Part shown: positions 31,532 through 41,198 of the stretch, piece after piece
Numbering within the stretch: position 1 is the first letter of the stretch
Layout: each line of letters opens with the position of its first letter
Assembly: GCF_900108365.1 (NCBI RefSeq)
Contig: NZ_FNWQ01000005.1
Location: forward strand, 124,001-188,000
Direction: 5' to 3'
DNA: 64,000 nt
Origin: Chryseobacterium culicis
GTDB lineage: Bacteria > Bacteroidota > Bacteroidia > Flavobacteriales > Weeksellaceae
Made by a program: the position numbers and the translations under genes
The notes under the pieces: generated by a model
Databases searched by the model: none
The model's input: the letters and a program-made list of their open reading frames with translations, nothing else
Told to the model about the DNA's origin: nothing

Positions 31532-34500
31532 GTGGTCGGTTATCTGGGTTACCTATATATATCCATGGATTAGCTTTTATTTGCCCTCCATATTTATTTA
31601 ATAAATTTTCGTAGCTACTCCTGTCACCAGTCTTGTAGCCAAAATCTACACTTCCATCTTTTTGGAATCCGGAAGGATATGCCATTTCATCATACCTTGA
31701 TTTTAATAAATGTCTATTTTCTGGGTGGTCATAGATTAAAAAAGGATGCGAATGTCCAGATCCTAATAAATTATAACCAGAATTTAAATATTTAAAGACT
31801 GCGCTCATACCAACACTACCATCTTGGTGGTTACTATTAATTATTGTTACAGAACTATCTGAAAACCATCCATTTTTAGTTAAATGATTAAATCCCCATT
31901 CCTTTTCTGTGTTTGCTGCCAGAAAATAGAAATAATTCTTTATTTGTTTTACAGAAACTGAAGAGTTTTCAAATGTTATTGTTGTTTCTACAGGTTTATA
32001 TTGTTTTAAATAACTATCGTATTCTGTATCTTGACGCAAATTCTTCATAAACTCGGTATTCAGTTTTATAAATTCAGTATTATTCCAATTGAACAATCTA
32101 TCAAATCCATCTTTAGTTTTCTTTATAAGTTCAAACTTACCATTTCTATTAAGCCTATAATCGTCCATTAAACCTTCAAAACTAGATCCTGTAAAGAAAT
32201 TGGTACTTGTAGACCTTGTTGCTACAAATGCACTATAAGCAAATCCCGCATCACCACCTGTAGCCATCATTCCTCCGTTTACACTTACAACATCATTCCC
32301 ATCTGGATCAATGACCATCACAGGATTGTTTACAGCATAATTATAAGGGCTGTGTCTTCTGTATTTCTCAGACATGGCATCCATTACACCCCATCTTCCC
32401 AGATCAGGCATATACATCCTTGCTCCATAATCATACATACCATTCTCCTGGAGTTCCTTACCGTTATATTTGTAATTATAAGCTGGATTTCCTAACAAAG
32501 TATTATACCCTTCATGTTTCAATCCAAACGGATAATAATTATTCTCTTCAATGATCTCTGTTCCAGCACCATTCTTAGCATAACTTAACCTGACATTTCC
32601 AAGGTGGTCTGTATAATTATATACATACTTTCCGGTCTCAACATTAAAATATCCTTCTGCCGTCGGAAAGAATTTTAATACCGAATTATCATACTGAAAA
32701 CCATCCAGATAATCTGTAGTTTTTGTATCCAATACCTTTTTCACCTTTACTCCGTCTGCTCTGTAAACATAATCGGTTACTTTGGAGTTTTGTGTAATTT
32801 TCTTTGGTAAATTTAAATAATTATATTGGATGGAAGAAATTCCTTTATCCATCTGGCTGGTCATATTCCCATTATCATCATAATTGATGGTATTAGGACT
32901 TGCAACATATGGATAACCCGATGAATTTTGAGAGGCATCTTCAACCTTGCTTAGCCTGTTTCCAGAATAAGTATAGTATAGTCTGTCTATTTGCATAGGA
33001 CCGTTGCCATCAGAATTTCCATACCTGTCCAGACGGGTGATATTTCCATTAATATCATAATCAACCCATTCGTTATAGGCACTAGTCTGTACTACGGAAG
33101 CATCCGGCTTCAGATATATGGCATGCACTAATCTGTTGAGAGGGTCATATGAATAATTATATCTTCTCAGCTGCCCATCTGTGGCGGCTTTCCAATCTAC
33201 TTCAGCAATATTCCCGTTAAATCTGCCGGGATAGTTTCCTCTCACAGGATTTGTATATTTTATTTCATATCCAAAGAGCTTTCCGTTTAGATTGGCAGGA
33301 TCGTTGATCTTAGTGAGCCATCCTCTGATATTATAGGTGTAATCAATACTTTCAAGAGGAGTTCTAGGGTTGGGTCCGCCAACTTTTTTATTTTTTAACT
33401 CTGAAAGTTCGTTATACTCATTCTTGGCTAAAACTTCTGTGGGACTACTATCAATCTGATGGTTATGAACCAATACTCTGTTCTGATGATCATAACCAAA
33501 ATTTTCATTGATAACTCTTTCTACATCGGAAGCTAGCCTTTTATGTTTGGTTATGATTTGTAGTGGTAGTCCTGCAAAATCCAGTTTAGATTCTACTCTG
33601 GTATATCCTCCCAGATGATTGATAGAATGCGTACCAATCACCCTCCCTTTCCTGTCATAATAAGTATAGGTCTTTGTCCAGCTGTCATCCTCGATATTTT
33701 TTACAAGACTAAGAACAGGAAGCCCTTTTGTACTTTTACCGTCAGCGGTAGGGTTTTCAGTCAATACTGGTTCTCCTAAAATGTTTGAAGGAAAAGGCGG
33801 ATTAAAGCCATACTGCTGAGGATAGGAGTCATAATAAGTAACTGAAAGAAGAGTATCTAGTCCCCAGTGCATGTTGGTATAATAATAAGGCATTCCGTTT
33901 GCAGTCAGAGGGGTATTATCCCGGCCTTCAAGGATAGCTCCCCCAATGATTTGGTTCTGCATCCCGATTCTTGTATTATTAGACATTACAATGCCTGTAT
34001 AAATAGGTCTTCCAAAGATATCATATTTATAGATAGTCCAACTGAATGAAGCTCTCTGATTGGCATCCTGAGAAAGGATGAGCTTATCAACACCATCATA
34101 CACCATATATTCCCATGCTTTGCCGGGAAGCTTCTTTTCTACGAGTCTGTTTCTGCTGTCGTATTTGTACTGATAACAAAGATTATCGAGCACTGTACCC
34201 GAGACAGATGCCGAAGCAGCAGCCAGTGGCGGAATTACAAAAACTAATTGTTTATAATCATCATACACATAATAAGTGTCTACATTTTGGGAAGAGTTCA
34301 CTACTTTTCTTATCAAAACGGTTTGTCCTGAACCATCTTTAAATTCAATGGTTGTAATTCCGTCTTCATCGGTAACAGTATTTTTCACCAGCTGCCCTGC
34401 CTGATACTCCGAAGGAGCCGGAAGCTCCTGAGAGTACAATTTTTCTGTAGCATTCCAGCTTGTAATAGGAGCATATTTTTTGACGTGATCAGCTACAGTG

Positions 34501-34949
34501 TTAGTATCATATGCAAAAGTTATGGGCTTGTCTGTCCATGCATTTCCAACCTGTTTTTGCTGTAAAACCCTTTGTAAAGGAGAGTTTTCCAGAATTTTCT
34601 CAGTATATATTTTTTCTGCCCCATACACAGCAGAAGCATTTCCGAGGGGGGAAGTATAAAATTCTCCATTCTGAGTTCCGGATTGAGGAACAGGAAGATA
34701 TTCTTTGGTCTGTCTTCCCAATGCATCATATTCCACATGAACTACAACATCTTTTTCTGTGGGAGAAGATTTTACGCTGACACTCTGTTTTGGTCTTCCC
34801 AGATAATCAAAATATTGTACGGTTTCTGCTTTTTTTATACAATCTGCATCAAGGCAGTTTGTTGTCTGTATATAATTTTCTGTACTTGTTTGTGCATAAG
34901 ATAATCCTGCTACAAACAATGTTATATTAAATAAAAATATTTTTTTCAT
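31491..34949 (-). CDS. Secreted RHS-repeat protein with JAB-like C-terminal tip
   Basis: 1152 residues. Signal peptide 1-19 (MKKIFLFNITLFVAGLSYA), a DUF6443-like N-terminal region (VQYFDYLGRPKQSVSVKSSP), many YD/RHS repeats, and the RHS core closing motif (YDYGARMYMPDLGRWGVMDA, then the end of the core at VIDPDGND, about residue 885). The remaining 265 residues are a variable tip with JAB/MPN-type metalloprotease features: E in NTEKEWGF (about 1014), GSGHSHP (about 1064) and YPSG...GDRSS. RHS proteins encapsulate and deliver C-terminal toxins; this one is exported by Sec rather than T6SS. A lipoprotein immunity candidate overlaps its 3' end, and related or unrelated orphan tips follow. Confidence 0.85.
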   Translation of the reverse strand: MKKIFLFNITLFVAGLSYAQTSTENYIQTTNCLDADCIKKAETVQYFDYLGRPKQSVSVKSSPTEKDVVVHVEYDALGRQTKEYLPVPQSGTQNGEFYTSPLGNASAVYGAEKIYTEKILENSPLQRVLQQKQVGNAWTDKPITFAYDTNTVADHVKKYAPITSWNATEKLYSQELPAPSEYQAGQLVKNTVTDEDGITTIEFKDGSGQTVLIRKVVNSSQNVDTYYVYDDYKQLVFVIPPLAAASASVSGTVLDNLCYQYKYDSRNRLVEKKLPGKAWEYMVYDGVDKLILSQDANQRASFSWTIYKYDIFGRPIYTGIVMSNNTRIGMQNQIIGGAILEGRDNTPLTANGMPYYYTNMHWGLDTLLSVTYYDSYPQQYGFNPPFPSNILGEPVLTENPTADGKSTKGLPVLSLVKNIEDDSWTKTYTYYDRKGRVIGTHSINHLGGYTRVESKLDFAGLPLQIITKHKRLASDVERVINENFGYDHQNRVLVHNHQIDSSPTEVLAKNEYNELSELKNKKVGGPNPRTPLESIDYTYNIRGWLTKINDPANLNGKLFGYEIKYTNPVRGNYPGRFNGNIAEVDWKAATDGQLRRYNYSYDPLNRLVHAIYLKPDASVVQTSAYNEWVDYDINGNITRLDRYGNSDGNGPMQIDRLYYTYSGNRLSKVEDASQNSSGYPYVASPNTINYDDNGNMTSQMDKGISSIQYNYLNLPKKITQNSKVTDYVYRADGVKVKKVLDTKTTDYLDGFQYDNSVLKFFPTAEGYFNVETGKYVYNYTDHLGNVRLSYAKNGAGTEIIEENNYYPFGLKHEGYNTLLGNPAYNYKYNGKELQENGMYDYGARMYMPDLGRWGVMDAMSEKYRRHSPYNYAVNNPVMVIDPDGNDVVSVNGGMMATGGDAGFAYSAFVATRSTSTNFFTGSSFEGLMDDYRLNRNGKFELIKKTKDGFDRLFNWNNTEFIKLNTEFMKNLRQDTEYDSYLKQYKPVETTITFENSSVSVKQIKNYFYFLAANTEKEWGFNHLTKNGWFSDSSVTIINSNHQDGSVGMSAVFKYLNSGYNLLGSGHSHPFLIYDHPENRHLLKSRYDEMAYPSGFQKDGSVDFGYKTGDRSSYENLLNKYGGQIKANPWIYIGNPDNRPHVIYYDTTSFRRK

Positions 34950-35026
34950 AATTGATAAATAATTAAAATATAAGCATAGGCGAAGTGTAAAATAATTAGC
35001 ACATCTTGTTGCTTATTACTCATGAA

Positions 35027-37822
35027 TTAATGTTTGTAGTTGTATTTGTATTTCTTCAAGACTTTTCCGTTATCGTCAACCACCTGATCCAGTCTGTTGG
35101 CATTATCATATTTGTAATATTCCCGGATTCCGGAAGGCGGAGTCATGCTCTTCATTCCAATCAGAGTATCATACACATACGTGGTGATCTGATAATTTCC
35201 GAGACTGATATTATTTCTGAAAAGATCCAGAGCATTTTGAAAAGCCTGTTCTGATCCTGCGTCAATATCGGCATCAGATTTAGAAACAATATCTGACAGA
35301 TAAGGTGATATCTGATCATAAGTTGCCCCCTCTATTTTTGCGATAGGCTGGGTTTTGCCATATCCCCAAACTACAGTAACGGGAATACCATCTTTGGTGG
35401 TATATTGCTCTAAATTTCCCTTGCTGTCATATCTGTTGAAGATAACTTCGTCAGAAATATTATTTTGTGTATCATACGATACCGCTGAGCTGGGAAATGT
35501 ATTGGCAGGATTATCATATTTTGTTTCCGCTCTTGAAATTAATTTCCCCGTATCAGAGATATTTTTCTTAACAATAGATTGAGTTTCTAAGGGAATACCT
35601 ATGATATTGGCATTAATAAGCTTCTGATTACCCTTATCAAAGGCATACTGATAGGTTGTTTCCTGAATAGTTCCGTCAAAAGAAGTTGCTTTTTCCAGAT
35701 TTGTTTTATAGTTGATAGCACTCTTTGTTGTCTCAGTAGTAGTTTCAGTAGTAGCTGAATTATGATAAATTTTCGAGATTACTTTATGATTTTTTATCCA
35801 AACTGTTTTCAAAAAGAAGTTTGCCCCTAAATATATAGGTGCTACCAGGTATCTGGGACCGAAAAAATCCTCAAGAGTATATTCAAAATTATCTTCTGTT
35901 TGTTTTTGATTGGCAGCATTGTAAACTTCTTTTTTATCCAAAAGTCCCTCCCTCATAATGTTATAATTAGGCCATAATGGTCGGTTAGGCACTTCAGTAG
36001 GTTGTGTTGAATAAGTATCTACCGTTTTAAAATAATATTTGGTATATCCTGTATTATTTCCATTGGAAACTTTTACGTTTTTATAAATTGTCACAGGATT
36101 GGCTGGTACTATACCACTTTCTGACTTTCCTAATATACTGCCTCCGTCTACAAAATAACCGCTTGAAACAGTAGGATCATCAAATTTATTATACTCATAT
36201 TCTTCTATTGATGACGGAACCGAATAATTATTTACACTGGCATAATCCAAATCAAAAGATTTGATATTTTTAATTCTCAAAAAGGAATCTGTAGGAACCT
36301 TGATGTTACCCTCAGAAGGAGTTCCATCATAGTAAAATGCCCTAAAATTCACGGAACCACTAAAAGTAGCATTGGGTACAGCAGAAGACAATGTAACATA
36401 ATATTCACCAGTAGTAAATGTCATATTCTGTATTGTTGGATAGTTTGGATCTGCATCAACTGCTGGCCCTATTGTATAAGGAGTTGGCTTATAAACATCT
36501 CCAATTTTTCTATAAAAGGTCAATGACCAAGGGTAGCCTGAAATCTGACTGGCATAGATTTCTATATTTAGTTCTTTATCCTGAGGAATGGTAAAGAAAT
36601 ATTTTTTTGTATTGGTATTAAACTGATTAAAGGACACGTTGGCAATATCAACTTGCGGAGGCATAACTGTACCAATTGAATCCTTAAATGCATAAGGTAC
36701 TGATTCAAAATTATATTCTGTAGCTCCTCCTGTTGGCAGTTTTACTCTTAGTCTATTAAAGTGTACTTCCCCGCTACTGGAAGGCAAGCTATACCCTTGA
36801 TAATCAAAACTCGTTTTTTCAATATCATTTTCATAATTATCTACCTGGGTAAAAGAATTTAAAGTACGATCAGAATTATATGAATAATTAAATTTATATT
36901 TTTTAACAAACGCATTCTTGGCATTTTTTAGAATAATATTATCTATGCTGAAGATATCATTCTTTTTATTGACTAATTCATTTTTGGTATAATTAATTTC
37001 TACAATTCCACGGTCTTTTACTTCTATACGGGTTAATTTATTGATTTGCGATTCTATAGTTTGAGTTCCGGATAAATTTTTTATATCTTTCAGATAGGTA
37101 TATTTTACCAGTTCCTGATCATTTTCGTCCGATATAGATGTTAAATAAAATGCGCTTCTATATGTTTTATCATAATAAAACCCTCCGAGATTTGGATGAT
37201 CCCAACTCCAGACATTCATCATTGAAATATTATAGTCCTGAAATTTATATTTAATACCTTCATCGCTTGTTATGGTAAAAGAATCCAAAATTAATGTAGC
37301 GGTATTGCTTGTTCTGGTATATTCTATTTTAGCAGTATAGGGACTTAATGGTACTATCCCAAATGTATTTGTGGTAACATTTCTTACAATTCTGAATTTT
37401 CCGGATTCTCCCGGGATATTAAAATTATAAATATCATCAAATTCATTTTTTATATAATGATGGAAGCTCGCATCATCAAATACCTCGTCAAAATCATAAA
37501 GAATTTCTCTGGAAATGGCTCCAGACCCCAAAATTGACCATCCTTTTCCTACCTCACTTGTCCAACTGTCTTTGGAAATATTTCCTGTATGATAGCTTAG
37601 TCCCAGATTGATGTTAACAAATTTACTATTTGTAGGTAAGCTAATTAAAGGATATGATATATTAGGAACTCCTGTCTGTAAAGAAACCGGAATATTTTTG
37701 TAAGTTGTTAATGATGACACAGAGGGCACTGGCTGGGTAACCCCCACATTGTGGCTCTGTACCTGACTGTTATACACATGATAAGTTAGCATATATATCA
37801 CGAGTAAAAATATTCTCTTCAT
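35027..37822 (-). CDS. Secreted YD-repeat-like protein, RHS companion
   Basis: 931 residues with a signal peptide (MKRIFLLVIYMLTYHVYNS). The N-terminal part (SVSSLTTYKNIPVSLQTGVP, LGLSYHTGNISKDSWTSEVG, KGWSILGSGAISREI) is the typical start of the large Bacteroidota proteins encoded just before a DUF6443/RHS gene. Long beta-rich middle, then YD-type repeats near the end (TKYDNPAN, RYDSKGNLEQYTTKDGIPVT, IREYYKYDNANRLDQVVDDN). It has no toxin tip and stops at KKYKYNYKH. It probably forms part of the same surface or shell structure as the RHS protein. The gap to the upstream gene is 8 nt. Confidence 0.75.
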   Translation of the reverse strand: MKRIFLLVIYMLTYHVYNSQVQSHNVGVTQPVPSVSSLTTYKNIPVSLQTGVPNISYPLISLPTNSKFVNINLGLSYHTGNISKDSWTSEVGKGWSILGSGAISREILYDFDEVFDDASFHHYIKNEFDDIYNFNIPGESGKFRIVRNVTTNTFGIVPLSPYTAKIEYTRTSNTATLILDSFTITSDEGIKYKFQDYNISMMNVWSWDHPNLGGFYYDKTYRSAFYLTSISDENDQELVKYTYLKDIKNLSGTQTIESQINKLTRIEVKDRGIVEINYTKNELVNKKNDIFSIDNIILKNAKNAFVKKYKFNYSYNSDRTLNSFTQVDNYENDIEKTSFDYQGYSLPSSSGEVHFNRLRVKLPTGGATEYNFESVPYAFKDSIGTVMPPQVDIANVSFNQFNTNTKKYFFTIPQDKELNIEIYASQISGYPWSLTFYRKIGDVYKPTPYTIGPAVDADPNYPTIQNMTFTTGEYYVTLSSAVPNATFSGSVNFRAFYYDGTPSEGNIKVPTDSFLRIKNIKSFDLDYASVNNYSVPSSIEEYEYNKFDDPTVSSGYFVDGGSILGKSESGIVPANPVTIYKNVKVSNGNNTGYTKYYFKTVDTYSTQPTEVPNRPLWPNYNIMREGLLDKKEVYNAANQKQTEDNFEYTLEDFFGPRYLVAPIYLGANFFLKTVWIKNHKVISKIYHNSATTETTTETTKSAINYKTNLEKATSFDGTIQETTYQYAFDKGNQKLINANIIGIPLETQSIVKKNISDTGKLISRAETKYDNPANTFPSSAVSYDTQNNISDEVIFNRYDSKGNLEQYTTKDGIPVTVVWGYGKTQPIAKIEGATYDQISPYLSDIVSKSDADIDAGSEQAFQNALDLFRNNISLGNYQITTYVYDTLIGMKSMTPPSGIREYYKYDNANRLDQVVDDNGKVLKKYKYNYKH

Positions 37823-37830
37823 AAGTGTAT

Positions 37831-39468
37831 TTATTTTTTAATCAATTTAGCATTCGCTGTTTTATTAGTATCCGTTTTTATCGTCACCAGATAAGCGCCC
37901 TGAACCAAAGCCTGAGTATTGATCTTGGTTACTTTATTCTTAGTTTTTAAATTCTGAAGCTGTCTGCCACTCATGTCATATAAAAGAATATCTGCGTCTT
38001 TAAAGTCAAAGCCGATTTCTACATAAGCATAGTCTGAAACAGGGTTTGGATAGATTTTGATATCATATTTTTCAATCAGCTGATCAACCTGTCTGTCACC
38101 CAGCTTTACAATCTTCCAGTTTTCTTTGCCCAGTTCTTCTGCGCTGGTTCCGGCCAGAACAATTGATCCGTCTCTGTTTAATTTAATATCAGACAGTCTT
38201 TCCTCCCTTTTTCTGGATTCTCCTTTTACATGCTTTCTCCACTGCTCATTTCCGTTTTGGTCGAGATATAACATCCAAAAGGTTTCGTCGTCGGTTTGGA
38301 TTCTTCCTTCAGCCTGAGTATAACCTCCCAGCAAAATACCTTTAGACTTCTCGCTTCCATCTTCCAGCCTCCCGCTTACCACACTCATTCCCATCAGAAT
38401 ATCACGGTTTTTGAAGTTGTAGGATTTCTGCCACTGCTCATCACCTCTTTCATTTAAAGCAATCAGCCATAGATCGGTTCCTTCTTCAATGCCGACCGTT
38501 TTATTTCCCGATCTTTCTGATCTTGATTCTCCTCCTATGATAAAGCCATTTGAAGTTAAAGCCAGGGTTCTGATATGATCATCTCCTTTTCCTCCAAAAT
38601 TCTTTTCCCATTCTACTTTTCCGGTTTTGTCAAGTTTCACGATCCAGTAGTCGCCTTCGCCATAATTGCTGCTGGCTTTTGGTGTCTGGCTAATGGCTGT
38701 TGAAGAGGCAGATCTTTGGTTGCCTGCCTGAGCGCTGGCAGATCCCGAAACACGAACCTCGGAACTTCTGGAATAAATACCCAGTAATGCTCCGCCATCA
38801 CGAGTTGGAATCATTTTTTCCACTTCGTCTAATCCTTTTCCTCCTAAAATAAGCTGTGAAAGTTCTTTTCCGTCTTTATCCAGTTTTGTGATTAAAACAT
38901 CTTTGGAACCGTAACCTTTTAAATCCTGAGCTTGTCGAAGGGCTGTAACATTGCCGGCAACAAAGAACCCTAAATCTGTCGTCTGAATCACAGCTCTTGC
39001 TTCTTCATCGGAAGAACTTCCTAAGGTTTTCTGCCACAATTCATCCCCAAATTCATTGATTCTGATCAACCAGATATCGGATCCTCCTTTGGATTCTTCT
39101 TTTTTATCCAGTCCTTTTCCGGAATAAGAAGTTCCTGCCAAAAGAAATCCGCCATCCTGCGTAGTAACTGTTGCTGATAAATAATCATGATTTTGTCCTG
39201 AAAAGTATCTTTCCCACACTTCTTCTCCCTGCTGATTGAGTTTAATCAAATGAAAATCATAACCGTTATTCTGCTTACTGCTTTCTGCCTGCAGCTTATT
39301 GCTCTGAATAGAGCTTCCTGTGATTAAATATTGCTGGTCAATTGTCGTGGTAACCTGGCTTAGAAAATCCTGGGTAGAGGATTTGATGTCTTTCTGCCAT
39401 ACTACTTCCTGGGCAGATAGCCCCAAAGCAGTACCTAAAGTACAGGCACCGAGATAAAGTTTTCTCAT
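37831..39468 (-). CDS. Type 9-sorted repeat protein heading the RHS operon
   Basis: 545 residues. N-terminal signal (MRKLYLGACTLGTALGLSAQ), then about seven repeats of a propeller-like unit (D-x-W-(L/I)-(I/V)-(R/K)-L-N...G-x-x-W-x-K-x-(F/L)-G-G), e.g. GSDIWLIRINEFGDELWQKT and GDYWIVKLDKTGKVEWEKNF. The C-terminal T9SS type A sorting domain is clear: KIYPNPVSDYAYVEIGF, LYDMSGRQLQNL and QGAYLVTIKT. It should be exported through the PorV/GldKLMN-type system and fixed to or released from the cell surface. It is 8 nt upstream of the YD gene and 530-900 codons from the RHS gene in the same direction. Confidence 0.85.
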   Translation of the reverse strand: MRKLYLGACTLGTALGLSAQEVVWQKDIKSSTQDFLSQVTTTIDQQYLITGSSIQSNKLQAESSKQNNGYDFHLIKLNQQGEEVWERYFSGQNHDYLSATVTTQDGGFLLAGTSYSGKGLDKKEESKGGSDIWLIRINEFGDELWQKTLGSSSDEEARAVIQTTDLGFFVAGNVTALRQAQDLKGYGSKDVLITKLDKDGKELSQLILGGKGLDEVEKMIPTRDGGALLGIYSRSSEVRVSGSASAQAGNQRSASSTAISQTPKASSNYGEGDYWIVKLDKTGKVEWEKNFGGKGDDHIRTLALTSNGFIIGGESRSERSGNKTVGIEEGTDLWLIALNERGDEQWQKSYNFKNRDILMGMSVVSGRLEDGSEKSKGILLGGYTQAEGRIQTDDETFWMLYLDQNGNEQWRKHVKGESRKREERLSDIKLNRDGSIVLAGTSAEELGKENWKIVKLGDRQVDQLIEKYDIKIYPNPVSDYAYVEIGFDFKDADILLYDMSGRQLQNLKTKNKVTKINTQALVQGAYLVTIKTDTNKTANAKLIKK

Positions 39469-39627
39469 TTTAATGTTGTTTTCTGAGTTATAATTAGCTT
39501 ATTAAAAAACTTCGCGAATTTAACACTTTTTAAGACACGATAATCATATTACTGTGGTATGCTTTAAATCATACTATTAATGATTAAATTCTCTTTATGA
39601 AGCACTAATGTTTGTCCTTTTGTGATG

Positions 39628-39661
39628 TAAAAATATCTACACACAGCGACAAAACATGTCG
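39628..39661 (-). promoter_or_regulatory. CG-dyad promoter, copy 5
   Basis: On the minus strand CGACATGTTTTGTCG (39661-39647, a perfect dyad CGACA-N5-TGTCG), 11 nt, TATTTTTA (39635-39628; one mismatch to TAnnTTTG). The next leftward gene starts 160 nt downstream at 39468 and heads the RHS operon. Confidence 0.5.
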
Positions 39662-39677
39662 TATTAAAAAGTAAAAA

Positions 39678-39703
39678 GGGCCGATCCTAAAAGAACCGAC
39701 CCC
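39678..39703 (-). terminator. Terminator of the efflux operon
   Basis: On the minus strand GGGTCGGTTCT pairs fully (with G-U pairs) with AGGATCGGCCC over a short loop, followed by TTTTTACTTTTT. It lies 38 nt after the outer-membrane channel gene. Confidence 0.75.
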
Positions 39704-39740
39704 AAAACATTAACTGTTTATTGATAGAATTATGATATTT

Positions 39741-41198
39741 CTATTTCCAGCCTCCACCTAAACTTTTATAGATGTCGACTACTGTGCTGAGCTGCTTCTG
39801 TTTTGCTTCGATAAGTTCCATTTTAGCATCCAGCGCATCTCTCTGGTTTAAAAGAACCTCAAGATAATCCGCTCTTGAATTACGGAACAACTGATTGGCA
39901 ATATCAATTGACTGATCCAGGGCTTTGGTTTCCTGTGATTTCAATTGATAGTACTGATCTATATTTTTAACTTTCGACATGAGATTGGCAACATCCAGAT
40001 AGGCATTCAATATGGTTTTATCATATTCATATAACGCCTGAACCTGTTTTGCATCTGCTGTCTGGAAATTAGCTTTTATCGCGCTTTTATTGATCAGCGG
40101 CCCTGCCAGCTCTCCTGCAAGATTGTAAGCAATTGATTCCGGCATTTTAACAAGATAAGAAGGTTTGAAAGCCTCCAGACCTAATGTTGCAGAAATTTCC
40201 AAAGAAGGATAGAATTCTTTTCTTGCTGCTTCCACATCAAGCTTTGAAGCTTTTAACTCTAATTCTGCCTGCTTAATATCAGGACGGTTGGCCAGTAATT
40301 GAGATGGAATTCCGGTATATACTGTAGGAGGAATGGTAGACATAAAGTTTTCCTTCGCCCGCACAATTGGCTGTGGATATCTTCCCAACAGCGCATTGAT
40401 TTCGTTTTCCTTCTCCGTAATCTGCTGGCGGATCGTATATTCTGCCGCTTTAGATTTAGCCAGTTCTGCTTCAAATTTCTTTACCGCAAGTTCCGTTGCC
40501 GCTGCCGCCTCTTTCTGAATTTTGGAAATTTCCAATGCTCTCTGCTGAAGCTTGATATACTGCTGTATAATATCCAATTGATTATCAAGAGCCAACAATT
40601 CATAGTAATTGTCTGCCACTTCTTCAATAAGATTAGACAAAACGAAGTTTTTTCCTTCTACCGTAGAAAGATAATGAGCTACCGCAGATTCTTTTTCGGT
40701 TCTCAGTTTCTTCCAGATATCAATTTCCCAGCTGGCATTTAATCCTGCTTCGAAATTTCCAAGCGGATCCGGCATTTCTTTTCCGGGCTCAATCTCTGTG
40801 GTAGCATCTCCGGCTCCTTCACTGGTGTAACGCCCGGATTTTTTCAGCCCGGCACCTATTCCTGCGGAAACTGTTGGAGTCAATCTTCCTTTTTTAGCTA
40901 AAACTCCGCTTTTTGCAATTTGAATCTCCTGAAGAGTGATCAGCAGTTCCTGATTATTTTTTAAAGCTGTTTCAATCAGGCTTACGAGGTTTGGATCCGT
41001 AAAAAACTGTCTCCACGGGGTTGTCCCGCTATTGTTATTGGCATCCTGCGGCTCTTCCTGATTAAAGTTCTGAGGGATATTTTCTTTTACCTCGTCTTTT
41101 ATGACAGTCGCCATGGGTGCCTTACAGCTTGCAAGTACAAGCGATAAGGCAATGGTGGTAATTATATTTTTAGTCTTCGAATTTTCCATCATGTTCAT
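39741..41198 (-). CDS. RND efflux outer membrane lipoprotein (OprM/NodT type)
   Basis: 485 residues. Lipoprotein signal (IITTIALSLVLASC, Cys about 25), followed by two repeats of the TolC-like outer membrane efflux domain. These show WRQFFTDPNLVSLIETALKN, NQELLITLQEIQIAKSGVLA and PSQLLANRPDIKQAELELKA, where NRPD is the usual OprM/NodT signature. It forms the outer membrane exit duct for the RND pump encoded upstream, whose gene it overlaps by 29 nt. Third gene of the adaptor-pump-channel operon. Confidence 0.93.
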   Translation of the reverse strand: MNMMENSKTKNIITTIALSLVLASCKAPMATVIKDEVKENIPQNFNQEEPQDANNNSGTTPWRQFFTDPNLVSLIETALKNNQELLITLQEIQIAKSGVLAKKGRLTPTVSAGIGAGLKKSGRYTSEGAGDATTEIEPGKEMPDPLGNFEAGLNASWEIDIWKKLRTEKESAVAHYLSTVEGKNFVLSNLIEEVADNYYELLALDNQLDIIQQYIKLQQRALEISKIQKEAAAATELAVKKFEAELAKSKAAEYTIRQQITEKENEINALLGRYPQPIVRAKENFMSTIPPTVYTGIPSQLLANRPDIKQAELELKASKLDVEAARKEFYPSLEISATLGLEAFKPSYLVKMPESIAYNLAGELAGPLINKSAIKANFQTADAKQVQALYEYDKTILNAYLDVANLMSKVKNIDQYYQLKSQETKALDQSIDIANQLFRNSRADYLEVLLNQRDALDAKMELIEAKQKQLSTVVDIYKSLGGGWK

